Assembly (NCBI GenBank): GCA_000277545.1
Contig: AKXM01000043.1
Span: 24,489 to 88,488 of the forward strand
Direction: 5' to 3'
DNA from: Enterobacter sp. Ag1
GTDB lineage: Bacteria; Pseudomonadota; Gammaproteobacteria; Enterobacterales; Enterobacteriaceae
DNA length: 64,000 nucleotides
Below are positions 8,960 to 19,749 of the stretch, piece by piece. The notes under the pieces were generated by a model. The model was not told the origin of the DNA. It searched no databases and saw only the letters and a program-made list of their open reading frames with translations. How positions within the stretch are numbered: position 1 is the stretch's first letter; each line of letters opens with the position of its first letter. A program made the translations under genes and the position numbers.

Positions 8960-9580
8960 CTAGTTCATCCAGCGGTCTTTCTTCTTGCGGCTTGGGATCA
9001 TGTGCGGAAGCAGCAGGCCAATCAGCAGGCCAAACCCTGCCACGCCGCCGCCGTACATAAACCATTGCATGATGATGGCACGCTGTTTGTCGTCAAGCTG
9101 GACGTTGGCGGCATCCACCTTTTTCTTGGCGACGATAAGCTGGTTTTTGAGCTGCTGATTCTCGTCCTTCAGGCCATTAATCACGGTGTCGCTCTGGGCC
9201 ACTTTCTGCTGCATTTCAGCGGTACGCTGGTTCCAGGTCGTGTCGATGTTGTTCAGCTTGTCGGTCAGCGTTTTGACCTGGTTTTCCAGATCGGGAACGC
9301 GGGTACGCAGGCTTGGGGTGGTGCTTAGCTGCGCGAGGGGGATCCAGGAGGTACGCCCGTTGCTGTCACGTACCTGGCCGTATTTGGTTTCTTCGTTGCT
9401 TTGCAGCAGCGTGACTTGTTCCCCTGCGTTGACGGTGCCAACCAGGCGGTAGTTATCGCCCGGGCCGCTGCGGACCCAGGTGTTTAATTCATCAGAGACA
9501 TAACGTTTTTCTTCGGCATGAGCCACGACGGAAACGCTAAGGGAGAGCAAAGTGAGGCAAATCAGGCGTAATTTCTGCAT
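8960..9580 (-). CDS. ygiM: SH3-domain membrane protein YgiM
   Basis: 206 aa (TIGR04211 family). A Sec signal peptide ends near AHA/EE (residues 22-23). A bacterial SH3 domain spans about residues 25-90 (YVSDELNTWVRSGPGDNYRL). A coiled coil covers about 95-165 (LENQVKTLTDKLNNIDTTW). One C-terminal transmembrane helix is followed by a Lys/Arg-rich tail. It is therefore anchored with the SH3 domain in the periplasm. Its precise role is unknown. It is divergent from ygiF and upstream of cca on the same strand. Confidence 0.93.
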   Translation of the reverse strand: MQKLRLICLTLLSLSVSVVAHAEEKRYVSDELNTWVRSGPGDNYRLVGTVNAGEQVTLLQSNEETKYGQVRDSNGRTSWIPLAQLSTTPSLRTRVPDLENQVKTLTDKLNNIDTTWNQRTAEMQQKVAQSDTVINGLKDENQQLKNQLIVAKKKVDAANVQLDDKQRAIIMQWFMYGGGVAGFGLLIGLLLPHMIPSRKKKDRWMN

Positions 9581-9815
9581 TATTTCGTCGTTATTTTCAT
9601 AAAGTGTGGAACGATAGTAGTGGCAACAGTCTGACGGCGCAATCCGTAAACCTGAATGAGAATCATCCTGATGTCAATTTGACCACCCGGTGTTCCCGCC
9701 CTACCGCAAATTCGCTACCCGACAGGGTATTTTGTCGTACTATTACAGACCTAATCGACGCTATTTAGTTCGCCAGGCGATCGCCTGGTGTGACGTAAAC
9801 ATAAGTAAAGAAGAC

Positions 9816-11114
9816 ATGGCCCAGGAAATCGAACTTAAATTCATCGTTAATCCTGTAGCGCTTGACGCGCTGCGCGACAAATTAAATGCCCTGCCGAGCG
9901 AGCACAGCGACCCGCGTCAGTTGCTCAATATTTATTATGAAACGGCGGATAACCTGCTGCGCCGCCACGACATGGGGCTACGTATTCGCGGCGATGCCGG
10001 GCAATACGAAATGACGATGAAAATCGCCGGGCGAGTGACCGGTGGGCTGCATCAGCGCCCTGAATACAACGTGGCGCTAAGCAAGCCCGAGCTGGATCTT
10101 GCTTTACTGCCAGCAGAAGTTTGGCCGGAAGGGCTGGACGTGGCGACTTTACAGGCCGACGTGAAGCCGCTGTTCAGTACGGATTTTGCGCGCGAAAAGT
10201 GGGTAGTTACTCACGGTGAAAGCCGCATTGAACTGGCGTTGGATCTGGGTGAAGTGAAAGCCGGTGAGCACCAGACGCCCATCTGCGAGCTTGAACTTGA
10301 GCTGCTGAGCGGTGAGACGGTGGATTTACTGGCCCTGGCGGAAAGTCTGGTCACCGAACCTGGCCTGCGTCAGGGCAGCCTGAGCAAGGCGGCACGGGGC
10401 TATCACCTGGCCCAGGGCAATGCGGTGCGCGAAGTGAAACCGCTGGGCGTGCTGTATCCGCCGGCTAAAGCCAACGTTGAGCAGGGGCTGGAAGGTGCTC
10501 TGGAGCTGGCGCTCGCCCACTGGCTGTACCATGAAGAATTATGGCTTAGCGGCGCGAAAGCGGCTAAGCAGCAGGTGATTGACGCCGTGGGCCTGGTGCG
10601 CCATGCCCTCGCGCTTTTTGGCGGCATCATTCCAAGAAAAGCGAGCACCCACTTACGTGAGCAGCTGATTGCGCTCGAAGCACGCTTTGCCGGTGACGAA
10701 AAAGCTGAAGTGATTGTCTATAGCGCGCAGGCGAGCAGCGCTAAGCTGGCGCTGACCCGCTGGCTGGTGGAGCGCCAGTGGCAGCCGTTCATTGATGAGA
10801 AAGGCCGCGCGAAGCTGGATAGTTCCTTTAAACGTTTCGCGGATACGCATCTTTCCCGCCATGCGGCTGAGTTAAAAGAGACGTTCCAGCGCCCGCTGGG
10901 GGATGCATACGCAGACCAGTTACCGCGTCTGGCGCGTGAGACGGATGCTATCCGCCTGCTGGCCGGGGTGTACAGCGATGCGCAAACCCAGCCGTGGCTG
11001 GAAAACTGGCAGGGGTTGCGTCACGCCATTGTTACCCGCCAGCGCATAGAAATTGAGCATTACCGAAACGAAGCGATCTCGCAGGCGCCTTTCTGGCTGC
11101 ACAGCGGGAAATAA
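9816..11114 (+). CDS. ygiF: Inorganic triphosphatase YgiF (CYTH-CHAD)
   Basis: 432 aa. The start is the ATG at 9816 (MAQEIELKFIV), matching E. coli; an upstream in-frame extension of 42 codons lies in the promoter region. The N-terminal CYTH triphosphate-tunnel domain (about 1-200) carries the defining ExExK motif as EIELK at residues 4-8. The C-terminal half is a CHAD domain, helical and rich in conserved His/Arg, expected to bind polyphosphate. In E. coli the enzyme hydrolyses tripolyphosphate. It is followed after 23 bp by glnE, as in other enterics. Confidence 0.95.
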   Translation: MAQEIELKFIVNPVALDALRDKLNALPSEHSDPRQLLNIYYETADNLLRRHDMGLRIRGDAGQYEMTMKIAGRVTGGLHQRPEYNVALSKPELDLALLPAEVWPEGLDVATLQADVKPLFSTDFAREKWVVTHGESRIELALDLGEVKAGEHQTPICELELELLSGETVDLLALAESLVTEPGLRQGSLSKAARGYHLAQGNAVREVKPLGVLYPPAKANVEQGLEGALELALAHWLYHEELWLSGAKAAKQQVIDAVGLVRHALALFGGIIPRKASTHLREQLIALEARFAGDEKAEVIVYSAQASSAKLALTRWLVERQWQPFIDEKGRAKLDSSFKRFADTHLSRHAAELKETFQRPLGDAYADQLPRLARETDAIRLLAGVYSDAQTQPWLENWQGLRHAIVTRQRIEIEHYRNEAISQAPFWLHSGK

Positions 11115-11137
11115 TAGACTGGTAACGGATACCCACC

Positions 11138-13996
11138 ATGATGGCGCTGACCCCTTTGTTACAGCAGCACCTGCAGGCGTTTTTACCGCGCCTGCCGCAA
11201 GAGATTGACTCCCTGACACTGAGCGAAGAAGCTCGCGCGGTGCTGGCGATAAGTGATTTTGTTGGTGACAGCGTGGTGGCGTATCCCGCCTGGCTGCAAA
11301 CCCTGCAGCAGGACGCCCCTACGGCTGACGAATGGCAACATTATGCCGCCTGGCTGCAGCAGGATCTGCAGGATGTGCACGACGAAGCGGCGTTGATGAA
11401 AGCGCTGCGGTTTTTCCGTCGCCGTATCATGGTGCGTATCGCCTGGGCGCAGTCGCTGGAGCAGGTGGATACGCAAAGCACGCTGCAGCAGCTGAGCGTG
11501 CTGGCAGAAACGCTGATTGTTGCCGCCCGTGACTGGCTTTATGCCGCCTGCTGCCGCGAATGGGGCACGCCTTGCAACGCCGCCGGTGAGCCGCAGCCGC
11601 TGCTGATCCTTGGCATGGGCAAGCTGGGCGGAGGCGAACTGAATTTCTCTTCCGATATCGACCTGATTTTTGCCTGGCCGGAAAACGGCTCCACCCAGGG
11701 CGGGCGCCGTGAACTGGATAACGCCCAGTTCTTCACCCGCATGGGGCAGCGCCTGATTAAAGTCCTCGACCAGCCAACGCAGGACGGCTTTGTGTACCGC
11801 GTGGATATGCGTCTGCGTCCGTTTGGCGACAGCGGTCCGCTGGTACTGAGCTTTGCCGCGCTGGAAGATTATTACCAGGAGCAGGGGCGCGACTGGGAAC
11901 GCTACGCGATGGTAAAAGCGCGGATTATGGGCGACAACGACGATGTCTGGAGCCAGGAGCTACGCAACATGCTGCGGCCATTTGTGTTCCGCCGCTACAT
12001 CGACTTCAGCGTGATTCAGTCCCTGCGAAACATGAAGGGCATGATTGCCCGCGAAGTCCGTCGCCGTGGGCTAACGGACAATATTAAGCTCGGCGCCGGC
12101 GGCATTCGCGAAACCGAGTTTATCGTGCAGGTCTTCCAGCTCATCCGCGGTGGCCGGGAGCCTTCTCTGCAGTCCCGTTCGCTGCTGCCTACCCTGGAAG
12201 CCATTCAACAGCTTCATCTGCTGCCGGAAGAAGATGCCCAGAAACTGCGTGCGGCTTACCTCTACCTGCGTCGGCTGGAAAACTTACTGCAAAGCATCAA
12301 CGACGAGCAGACGCAGACCTTGCCCGGTGACGATCTAAACCGTGCCCGGCTGGCCTGGGCGATGCAGGCGACTGACTGGGAAGCCCTGCAGCAAACGCTG
12401 CAGCTGCATATGAACGACGTGCGTCAGGTCTTTAACGATCTGATTGGCGACGATGAGCCGGAGGCCGGTGAAGATAAAGTTGCTGAAGGCTGGCGCGAGC
12501 TGTGGATCGACGCCCTGGACGCCGATGAAAACACGGCGGTGCTGAGTCATTTGAGCGCTGAGGCGCGGGCAGAGTTACTGAAGCAAGTTAGCCATTTCCG
12601 GCAGGAGATCGACAAGCGCACCATTGGCCCACGTGGCCGCCAGGTGCTGGATCAACTTCTGCCGCACCTGCTGAGTGAAGTCTGTTCACGGGCCGACGCG
12701 CCGCTGACGTTTTCCCGTCTGACGCCGCTGCTGTTTGGGATCCTCACCCGCACAACCTATCTGGAACTGTTAAGTGAATTCCCCGGCGCGCTTAAACACC
12801 TGATTACGCTCTGTGCGGCCTCGCCGATGATTGCCGCGCAGCTTGCCAGCTATCCGCTGCTGCTGGATGAACTGCTCGACCCTAATACGCTGTATCAGCC
12901 CACGGCAATGGACGCCTATCGCGACGAACTGCGTCAATATCTGCTGCGCGTGCCGGACGAAGACGAAGAGCAGCAGCTGGAAGCGTTGCGTCAGTTCAAG
13001 CAGGCGCAGATGCTGCGCGTGGCGGCGGCCGATATCGCTGGCACCTTGCCGGTGATGAAGGTCAGCGACCATCTGACCTGGCTTGCGGAAGCGATTCTCG
13101 ATGCGGTGGTGCAGCGTGCCTGGGCGCAAATGGTGGCGCGCTACGGCCAGCCTCGTCATTTGCAGGACAGAGAAGGGCGCGGCTTTGCCGTGCTGGGCTA
13201 TGGCAAACTCGGTGGCTGGGAGCTGGGCTACAGTTCCGATCTGGATCTGGTTTTCCTGCATGATTGCCCGATGGAAGTGATGACGGACGGCGAGCGTGAA
13301 ATCGATGGCCGTCAGTTCTATCTGCGCCTGGCGCAGCGCATCATGCATCTGTTTAGCACTCGTACCTCAACCGGGATTTTGTACGAAGTTGACGCTCGCC
13401 TCAGGCCGTCCGGTGCGGCAGGTATGCTGGTCACCACCGCAGAATCGTTTGCTGATTATCAGAAGAATGAAGCCTGGACCTGGGAACATCAGGCGCTGGT
13501 TCGCGCCCGCGTGGTGTACGGCGATCCGGCGCTTAACCGCCAGTTTGACGCCATCCGCCGCGAGATCCTGTGCACGCCGCGTGAAGGGGAAGCCCTGCAG
13601 GTAGAAGTGCGCGAGATGCGTGAAAAAATGCGCGCGCATTTGGGCAATAAGCACCGCGATCGCTTTGATATTAAAGCCGATGAGGGTGGGATCACCGACA
13701 TCGAATTTATTACGCAATATCTGGTGCTGCGCTATGCCAGCGAAGCGCCGAAGCTAACCCGCTGGTCCGATAACGTGCGCATCCTGGAACTGATGGCGCA
13801 GAACGACATCATGGATGAAGCCGAGGCCAAAGCGTTGACGCATGCCTATGTCACGCTGCGGGATGAATTGCACCATCTGGCGCTGCAGGAATTGCCGGGC
13901 CACGTTGCGCTGGACGCCTTTGCGAAAGAGCGTGAGCAGGTGCGTAGGAGCTGGCAAACCTGGCTTGGCGAGCCGCAAACGCACGCGGGAGAGTAA
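11138..13996 (+). CDS. glnE: Bifunctional glutamine synthetase adenylyltransferase/deadenylase GlnE
   Basis: 952 aa. GlnE adenylylates and deadenylylates glutamine synthetase in response to glutamine and PII. Two nucleotidyltransferase domains are seen: the N-terminal deadenylylase with [18 protein letters not shown] near residue 165, and the C-terminal adenylylase with [12 protein letters not shown] near residue 700. A regulatory helical region lies between. Two adjacent ATGs begin the frame (11138 and 11141). It follows ygiF closely and precedes hldE by 49 bp, so ygiF-glnE-hldE is probably one transcript. Confidence 0.96.
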   Translation: MMALTPLLQQHLQAFLPRLPQEIDSLTLSEEARAVLAISDFVGDSVVAYPAWLQTLQQDAPTADEWQHYAAWLQQDLQDVHDEAALMKALRFFRRRIMVRIAWAQSLEQVDTQSTLQQLSVLAETLIVAARDWLYAACCREWGTPCNAAGEPQPLLILGMGKLGGGELNFSSDIDLIFAWPENGSTQGGRRELDNAQFFTRMGQRLIKVLDQPTQDGFVYRVDMRLRPFGDSGPLVLSFAALEDYYQEQGRDWERYAMVKARIMGDNDDVWSQELRNMLRPFVFRRYIDFSVIQSLRNMKGMIAREVRRRGLTDNIKLGAGGIRETEFIVQVFQLIRGGREPSLQSRSLLPTLEAIQQLHLLPEEDAQKLRAAYLYLRRLENLLQSINDEQTQTLPGDDLNRARLAWAMQATDWEALQQTLQLHMNDVRQVFNDLIGDDEPEAGEDKVAEGWRELWIDALDADENTAVLSHLSAEARAELLKQVSHFRQEIDKRTIGPRGRQVLDQLLPHLLSEVCSRADAPLTFSRLTPLLFGILTRTTYLELLSEFPGALKHLITLCAASPMIAAQLASYPLLLDELLDPNTLYQPTAMDAYRDELRQYLLRVPDEDEEQQLEALRQFKQAQMLRVAAADIAGTLPVMKVSDHLTWLAEAILDAVVQRAWAQMVARYGQPRHLQDREGRGFAVLGYGKLGGWELGYSSDLDLVFLHDCPMEVMTDGEREIDGRQFYLRLAQRIMHLFSTRTSTGILYEVDARLRPSGAAGMLVTTAESFADYQKNEAWTWEHQALVRARVVYGDPALNRQFDAIRREILCTPREGEALQVEVREMREKMRAHLGNKHRDRFDIKADEGGITDIEFITQYLVLRYASEAPKLTRWSDNVRILELMAQNDIMDEAEAKALTHAYVTLRDELHHLALQELPGHVALDAFAKEREQVRRSWQTWLGEPQTHAGE

Positions 13997-14045
13997 TTAT
14001 GTTATCATCCCGCGCAAAATTTTATCCCTCGCTGGAGAGTCAGGA

Positions 14046-15473
14046 ATGAAAGTAACGCTGCCCGAATACAGCCGTGCAGGCGTCATGGTGGTTGGTGATG
14101 TGATGCTGGATCGCTACTGGTACGGCCCAACCAGTCGTATTTCGCCGGAAGCCCCGGTGCCGGTGGTGAAAGTCGATACCATCGAAGAACGCCCTGGTGG
14201 CGCGGCTAACGTGGCGATGAACATTGCTTCGCTGGGCGCGAATTCTCGCCTGGTTGGCCTGACCGGCATTGACGATGCGGCGCGCGCGCTCAGCCAGAGC
14301 CTGGCCGGGGTCAACGTGAAGTGTGACTTCGTTTCTGTTCCGACTCACCCGACGATTACCAAGCTGCGCGTGCTATCCCGCAACCAGCAGCTGATTCGCC
14401 TCGACTTCGAAGAAGGGTTTGAGGGCGTCGATCCTGAGCCGCTGCACGAACGTATCAGCCAGGCGCTGCCGCAAATTGGTGCGCTGGTGCTTTCCGACTA
14501 CGCAAAAGGCGCTCTGGCGACCGTACAGCAGATGATTCGCTTGGCTCGCGAAGCCAAAGTCCCGGTGCTCATCGACCCGAAAGGGACAGACTTTGAGCGC
14601 TACCGTGGCGCAACGCTGCTGACCCCGAACCTTTCAGAATTTGAAGCCGTGGTCGGCAAGTGCAAAACCGAAGCCGAGCTGGTGGAACGTGGCATGAAGC
14701 TTATCGCCGATTATGAACTGTCGGCGCTGCTGGTGACGCGTTCAGAGCAAGGCATGACGCTTCTGCAGCCGGGCATTGAGCCTTTCCATCTGCCGACTCA
14801 GGCGCAGGAAGTCTATGACGTGACCGGGGCCGGTGACACGGTGATCGGCGTGCTGGCGGCAACGCTTGCGGCGGGGAACTCGCTGGAAGAAGCCTGTTAC
14901 TTCGCGAATGCCGCAGCTGGCGTGGTGGTTGGCAAGCTGGGGACATCAACCGTTTCTCCGGTCGAGCTGGAAAACGCGGTGCGCGGTCGCGCGGAAACGG
15001 GTTTTGGCGTGATGACCGAAGCCGAGCTGAAAGTTGCGGTTGCCGCTGCCCGCAAGCGCGGTGAGCGCGTGGTGATGACCAACGGCGTGTTCGATATTCT
15101 GCATGCGGGCCATGTTTCCTATCTGGCCAACGCGCGCAAGCTGGGTGACCGCCTGATTGTCGCGGTTAACAGCGATGCGTCAACCAAACGCCTGAAAGGG
15201 GAAACCCGGCCGGTTAACCCGCAGGATCAGCGCATGATCGTGCTGGCTGCGCTGGAAGCGGTGGACTGGGTGGTACTGTTTGAAGAAGACACGCCTCAGC
15301 GCCTGATTGGTGAAGTCCTGCCGGATCGTTTAGTGAAGGGCGGCGACTACAAACCAGAACAGATTGCCGGGAGCAAAGAAGTTTGGGCCAACGGCGGGGA
15401 AGTGATGGTACTGAACTTCGAAGATGGCTGCTCCACCACCAATATCATCAAGAAGATTCAAAATAACGGCTAA
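14046..15473 (+). CDS. hldE: Bifunctional heptose-7-phosphate kinase/heptose-1-phosphate adenylyltransferase HldE
   Basis: 475 aa. HldE makes ADP-D-glycero-D-manno-heptose for the LPS inner core. The N-terminal ribokinase-type kinase (about 1-318) has [11 protein letters not shown] and the catalytic [11 protein letters not shown]. The C-terminal nucleotidyltransferase (about 340-475) has [17 protein letters not shown] start at the ATG at 14046 ([12 protein letters not shown]), preceded by GGAGAG; an in-frame extension of 68 codons upstream lies inside glnE and is rejected. Loss of this gene gives deep-rough LPS in enterics (family knowledge). Confidence 0.97.
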   Translation: MKVTLPEYSRAGVMVVGDVMLDRYWYGPTSRISPEAPVPVVKVDTIEERPGGAANVAMNIASLGANSRLVGLTGIDDAARALSQSLAGVNVKCDFVSVPTHPTITKLRVLSRNQQLIRLDFEEGFEGVDPEPLHERISQALPQIGALVLSDYAKGALATVQQMIRLAREAKVPVLIDPKGTDFERYRGATLLTPNLSEFEAVVGKCKTEAELVERGMKLIADYELSALLVTRSEQGMTLLQPGIEPFHLPTQAQEVYDVTGAGDTVIGVLAATLAAGNSLEEACYFANAAAGVVVGKLGTSTVSPVELENAVRGRAETGFGVMTEAELKVAVAAARKRGERVVMTNGVFDILHAGHVSYLANARKLGDRLIVAVNSDASTKRLKGETRPVNPQDQRMIVLAALEAVDWVVLFEEDTPQRLIGEVLPDRLVKGGDYKPEQIAGSKEVWANGGEVMVLNFEDGCSTTNIIKKIQNNG

Positions 15474-15487
15474 ATTGGCCGTTAAGA

Positions 15488-15514
15488 AAAAAGCCTCTCG
15501 TTTGAGAGGCTTTT
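15488..15514. terminator. hldE terminator
   Basis: The arms AAAAGCCTCTC and GAGAGGCTTTT close over GTTT, starting 15 bp after the hldE stop. It is symmetric enough to serve the convergent permease gene as well. Confidence 0.93.
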
Positions 15515-15520
15515 CTGTTT

Positions 15521-16864
15521 CTAGTGCTTCACCAACGTGGCGAAGTAGTACGCCAGCGGAATGGCCAGCAGGTAAAGCCCCACCGGGATTTCACGCCATT
15601 TACCGGCAATCACCTTAATGATGATATAGAACAGCAGGCCGCCAGCGATCCCGGTCCCGAAGCTGTTGGCGATAAGCGTGATCATCACCATCATCAGCAC
15701 CGGCAGACCTTCGGTGAAGTTGCCCAGATCCACTTTGCGCAGGCCGCTGAACATGTTCAGGCCGATAAGGATCAGCGCGGGCGCGGTTGCCTCTTTCGGG
15801 ATCATCAATGCCACCGGGGTAAACAGCAGCATCAGCAGGAACATTACCGCTGCCGCCAGCGCGGTGAGGCCGGTTTTACCGCCCGCTTCTGCCGCCGCTG
15901 AAGACTCAATCAGCGCGGTAGCCGCCGGAATGCCGACCCACGGGCCTAGCGCGGCGGCAATAGAATCCACCATAAACGGGCGGTTGATGTGCGGCATGTT
16001 GCCATGTTCGTCCAGCAGGCCAGCTTCGCCACCCACCGCCAGCGTCGTGCCCATGGTGGAGAAAAACTCTGAGGCAAAGAAGACAAACAGGAACGGCAGG
16101 AAGGCGATATTCAGCGCGCCGAGCATATCCACGTGCCCCAGCACCGGCGTCAGCGAGTGCGGCATGGCGATAAAGCTCTGCGGCAGGTGAGTGACGCCCA
16201 GAGGAATACCGACCAGAGTGGCAAACAGAATCGCCCATAAAATGGCTCCCGGCACGCGGCGAGCCTGAAGCGCAATCGCCAGGAACAGGCCGCACAACGC
16301 CACGACAGCGCCAGCAGAAGTGAAGTCACCGAGCGCCAGCGCGTTGGTTTTGGCGTTGGCGAGCACCAGCCCGGCGTTGCGGAAGCCCAGCACCGCAACA
16401 AACAGGCCGATGGAGGCCGTCAGCCCAAGCTTGATCGACTGCGGTACCGAGCGCGTGACCACTTCACGCAGGCCAAGACGGGTAAGCGCAAAGAACAGAA
16501 TGCCTGACCAGCAGGCGATGCCGAGGCCAATCTGCCAGCCAATATGCTCGCTCCCGGCAAGCGTCACGCCGACCAGCACCGAACCGCCGATGCCCGGCCC
16601 GACAATAAACGGCAGGTTGCCGTAAAACGCCATCAGCAGCGTGCCGAGGACAAAAACAACGATCGTCCCGGTGGTTGCCGCGCCTTTATCCATCCCGCCC
16701 ACGGCCAGCAGGCCAGGGATAACAACCAGCAAATAGGCGGCGGCGAGAAAGCCAGTGATGCCCGCGAGGCATTCGGTTTTCACTTTGCTTTGGCGGCTGC
16801 GAAGCTGGAATCGCCGCTCCAGCCAGCTTTCGCTGGCAGCCTGAGACACTGAATTTTCGGCCAT
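15521..16864 (-). CDS. NCS2/AzgA-like purine permease
   Basis: 447 aa with 12-14 predicted membrane segments. It starts at the ATG at 16864 (MAENSVSQAASES) with GGAGA upstream. The fold and C-terminal part (ESSAAAEAGGKTGLTAL) fit the nucleobase-cation symporter-2 AzgA/GhxP/AdeP group. The usual APAMGLN-type motif of that group is replaced here by VGPGIGGSVLVG. The gene is 16 bp downstream of adenine deaminase on the same strand, so adenine or another purine is the natural guess for the substrate. E. coli also pairs a permease (yicO/adeP) with ade, but this protein is clearly divergent from AdeP, so I give no symbol. Confidence 0.8.
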   Translation of the reverse strand: MAENSVSQAASESWLERRFQLRSRQSKVKTECLAGITGFLAAAYLLVVIPGLLAVGGMDKGAATTGTIVVFVLGTLLMAFYGNLPFIVGPGIGGSVLVGVTLAGSEHIGWQIGLGIACWSGILFFALTRLGLREVVTRSVPQSIKLGLTASIGLFVAVLGFRNAGLVLANAKTNALALGDFTSAGAVVALCGLFLAIALQARRVPGAILWAILFATLVGIPLGVTHLPQSFIAMPHSLTPVLGHVDMLGALNIAFLPFLFVFFASEFFSTMGTTLAVGGEAGLLDEHGNMPHINRPFMVDSIAAALGPWVGIPAATALIESSAAAEAGGKTGLTALAAAVMFLLMLLFTPVALMIPKEATAPALILIGLNMFSGLRKVDLGNFTEGLPVLMMVMITLIANSFGTGIAGGLLFYIIIKVIAGKWREIPVGLYLLAIPLAYYFATLVKH

Positions 16865-16880
16865 TACTTGGCTCTCCGGA

Positions 16881-18668
16881 TTAATGTGTTGTGTGTGCGT
16901 CTGCCGGGTGTTCGTGGCATTCAATAAGCGGGTCGACGATCTGGCGAGTACTGCCGTCCGTCAATCCCAGGTCGGTCAAATGTGGCCCGGCGTTACAGGC
17001 CAGGCAGGTGCCTTCGATGGCCTTGAAAACCCGGTACGGTGGCTCCCAGTCGGCGACTTTATTGCTCAATTCACGGAGTTGGGCAAACTGCTGCGCCAGG
17101 TCGGCGGCGGGCAGGTCGGAGAGCATCCCGGCAATCGGCATTTCCACCTTCGCCAGCATCTGTCCGTTCTGGCTCAGCGCCATCCCGCCTCCACAGGCGA
17201 TCAGCGCGTTGGCGGCGAGCGCCATGTCCTGCGGATCTCTGCCGAGGACAACGAGGTTGTGCGAGTCGTGTGAATAGGTAGTGGCAATCGCGCCGCGCAG
17301 CTCACCCCAGCCTTCGAGCAGCGCCAGCTGTGGTTTTGCCTCATGGCGACCGTGGCGATGCTGAACCCAAATCAGGCTGAAGCCGTCCGGGATCTGAACT
17401 TCACCGCGCCGGACTTCTACCTCGACTTCGCTCCACTGGGTGAAGCGAGCACCCTTGATGTGGCGCAGGCGCGCACGGCCATTATTCACTGGCACCTTGA
17501 GAACAAAATCGTTCGGACTGAGAGACTGAAGTCGGACGGTGTCTCGCGGGGGAACGATGGACGGTGCCGCTACGGGCTCCAACATTTTTCCCTGTTCCGC
17601 GACGAGCTTCCCGGCGACATAAACGGTTTGAGCGCTCAGTTTCTCCAGCGAATCGAAGACCACCAGGTCGGCAGTGCGGCCCGCGGCAATCAGGCCGAGA
17701 TCCGGGCGTTGCAGGCGCAGCGAGGCGTTCAGCGTGGCCAGGCGCAAAGCATCTTCGGCTTTCATGCCGTGCTCGATGAGCAAGTTCAGCAGGGCAACGA
17801 TACCGCCTTTCGCCAGCAGCATGTCCGGCGGCACGTCGTCGGTGCAGACGGTGACCTGCGATGACAGATGCGGCAGGCCGTTCAGGGCGGCGACAATCTC
17901 CGGCAGCAGATACGGATGTGAACCGCGTATCTCCAGGGTCAGCCCGGCACGCAGTTTTTCCAGCGCGTCGGCGGCGGAAGTCAGTTCATGATCTGACGTC
18001 ACGCCAGCGGCAAGGTAGGCCTGTAATCCTGCGCCATTCAGGCCGCGGGCGTGTCCTTCAATTAGTTTGCCGCTTTCCAGGCCAGCGTTAAGAATCTCCA
18101 GCATTCTTTCGCTGCCGTTCAGCACGCCGTGCATATCCATCACTTCGGCTACGCCGGCGACTTCCGGCCATGAAAGCAGCGTTTCCATCTCTTTCCCGGC
18201 AAAATCAGCGCCGGACATTTCCAGGCCCGGCGTTGAAGGCACGCTGGACGGGGCCGCGCAGATCACGCGTAGCGGCAGGTTGCGGCTGGCGTCAACGGCG
18301 TAACGCACGCCCTCAATACCGAGCACGTTCGCCAGTTCGTGCGGATCCCAAAAAACCGTTGTGGTGCCCTGGGCGACGACAATTTCCGCATAGCGCGCGG
18401 GCGGCAGGTGGGAGCTTTCAACGTGGACGTGGGTATCCATCAGCCCTGGGCTGAGATAGTTTCCGGCGAGATCGTGAGTCTGGGCGGCATCTTCGCGGCT
18501 GCCGCGTGGATGTACGCTGGCGATGAGCGTACCGACGATACCGACATCCGCCTCACGGATTTCACCGGTGGCCATATCCACGATCCGACCATTGATGAGC
18601 AGCAGGTCGAAAGGCGTTTCGCCGAGAGCGGCTTTCACCGCGCGGCGACGTAAATCAGCAGGAGTCAT
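16881..18668 (-). CDS. ade: Adenine deaminase
   Basis: 595 aa, close to E. coli Ade (588). It deaminates adenine to hypoxanthine using a binuclear metal centre. The amidohydrolase core shows GLMDTHVHVESSHLPP with the HxH metal ligands near residues 80-90, then WDPHELANVLG, GHARGLNGAGLQAY and the SDHE loop. The C-terminal adenine-deaminase domain continues to the end (TYSHDSHNLVVLG). I start at the ATG at 18668 rather than a TTG four codons upstream. It is first gene of a two-gene operon with the permease and divergent from a LysR regulator. Confidence 0.94.
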   Translation of the reverse strand: MTPADLRRRAVKAALGETPFDLLLINGRIVDMATGEIREADVGIVGTLIASVHPRGSREDAAQTHDLAGNYLSPGLMDTHVHVESSHLPPARYAEIVVAQGTTTVFWDPHELANVLGIEGVRYAVDASRNLPLRVICAAPSSVPSTPGLEMSGADFAGKEMETLLSWPEVAGVAEVMDMHGVLNGSERMLEILNAGLESGKLIEGHARGLNGAGLQAYLAAGVTSDHELTSAADALEKLRAGLTLEIRGSHPYLLPEIVAALNGLPHLSSQVTVCTDDVPPDMLLAKGGIVALLNLLIEHGMKAEDALRLATLNASLRLQRPDLGLIAAGRTADLVVFDSLEKLSAQTVYVAGKLVAEQGKMLEPVAAPSIVPPRDTVRLQSLSPNDFVLKVPVNNGRARLRHIKGARFTQWSEVEVEVRRGEVQIPDGFSLIWVQHRHGRHEAKPQLALLEGWGELRGAIATTYSHDSHNLVVLGRDPQDMALAANALIACGGGMALSQNGQMLAKVEMPIAGMLSDLPAADLAQQFAQLRELSNKVADWEPPYRVFKAIEGTCLACNAGPHLTDLGLTDGSTRQIVDPLIECHEHPADAHTTH

Positions 18669-18802
18669 GACAGGTTCCAAAACAGGGGCTCTGGCGGCTA
18701 CTCTAGGCAGGGGAATACGCTTTGCCCAGATGATTTAATTTATCAGCCGATAAGAAACGTTTATCCTGTGGCAAACGTTTACCTGGCAACCCTGATACTC
18801 CA

Positions 18803-19729
18803 ATGGCTGAACCCTGGCAGCGCCTTCCCGCACTCTCGTTAAAACAGATCCAGTATTTTGTGACGCTGGCCAAACTTCGTCATTTCACCGATACCGCCAA
18901 CCGGCTGGCCATTAGCCAGCCCGCGCTAAGCAGCGCGTTACGGCAGATTGAGTCCGTGTTGGGCGGAAAGCTGGTTAACAGAACCGCTGCGGCAGTGACG
19001 CTGACGGACTTGGGCGCAGCGCTACTGCCCCATGCCGAACGCGTGCTCAACGTCGCGCAGCGCGCTTTTGACGACATGCAGCGCATTGTCCAGGACGGCG
19101 GTGACGGCACGCTTCGCATAGGCCTGGTGCCCTCGGTCGGCAGCCTTTTATTTCCCGATATTCCTCAACGTATTGCAGAGGCTTTTCCTCGCCTGCGGGT
19201 GGAGTTTCACGACCGCACCAATGACGCGCTGATTGCCCAGCTTGAAAGCGGCCAGCTGGACTTTGGCCTGGGGGCGCTGGACAGCTCGGTGCCCAAAACG
19301 CTGGAGATCCATCCGCTGCAGGAAGATCCCTTCGTGGCGGTAGTCAACTGTCACGATCCTCTGGCAGAATCCAGCCACGCGCCGTGGCGAAGCCTGGTGA
19401 AGCGGGACATCGCGGTGTTTTCAAAAGGGAATATCAGCCGGCTGGTCGCGGCGATGGCGGAAAGCCAGCGCCTGACGCTGAATGCGCGCTATCAGGTTGA
19501 TTTTATTGAAACCCTTTATGGACTGGTGCGCTCACAGCTGGCGGTGGCGATTTTACCGCAGCTTTACACCACCTTTTTGCAGGACCCCGAGCTGAAAGTG
19601 ATTCATTTGCAGCAGCCTTCGCTGAGCCGCACCGTGGCATTGATGCGCAGCACTGAGCCGTTCGCGCCGCAAATAGAAGCCTGCTTCCAGCTTATTGTCC
19701 GCCTATTACAACAACGAAAAGTACTCTGA
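18803..19729 (+). CDS. LysR-family transcriptional regulator (probably of ade-permease operon)
   Basis: 308 aa. The N-terminal winged HTH (about 10-70) has RHFTDTANRLAISQPALSSA and LVNRTAAAVTLTDLGAALLP. A type-2 periplasmic-binding-like effector domain (about 95-300) follows. It is transcribed divergently from ade across 134 bp, the usual LysR arrangement, so control of ade and the permease by a purine-related ligand is inferred. The regulator family is certain; the target is an inference from position. Confidence 0.88.
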   Translation: MAEPWQRLPALSLKQIQYFVTLAKLRHFTDTANRLAISQPALSSALRQIESVLGGKLVNRTAAAVTLTDLGAALLPHAERVLNVAQRAFDDMQRIVQDGGDGTLRIGLVPSVGSLLFPDIPQRIAEAFPRLRVEFHDRTNDALIAQLESGQLDFGLGALDSSVPKTLEIHPLQEDPFVAVVNCHDPLAESSHAPWRSLVKRDIAVFSKGNISRLVAAMAESQRLTLNARYQVDFIETLYGLVRSQLAVAILPQLYTTFLQDPELKVIHLQQPSLSRTVALMRSTEPFAPQIEACFQLIVRLLQQRKVL

Positions 19730-19749
19730 CTTTACAAGGAAAACCTGAC

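Noticed and set aside
9690..9815. 42-codon N-terminal extension of YgiF
   Set aside because: Not homologous to the family; the ATG at 9816 gives the known MAQEIELKF start with the ExExK motif in place.
15666..16190. 174-aa open frame opposite the NCS2 permease
   Set aside because: Low-complexity Ser/Ala/Ile-rich shadow frame of a membrane-protein gene.
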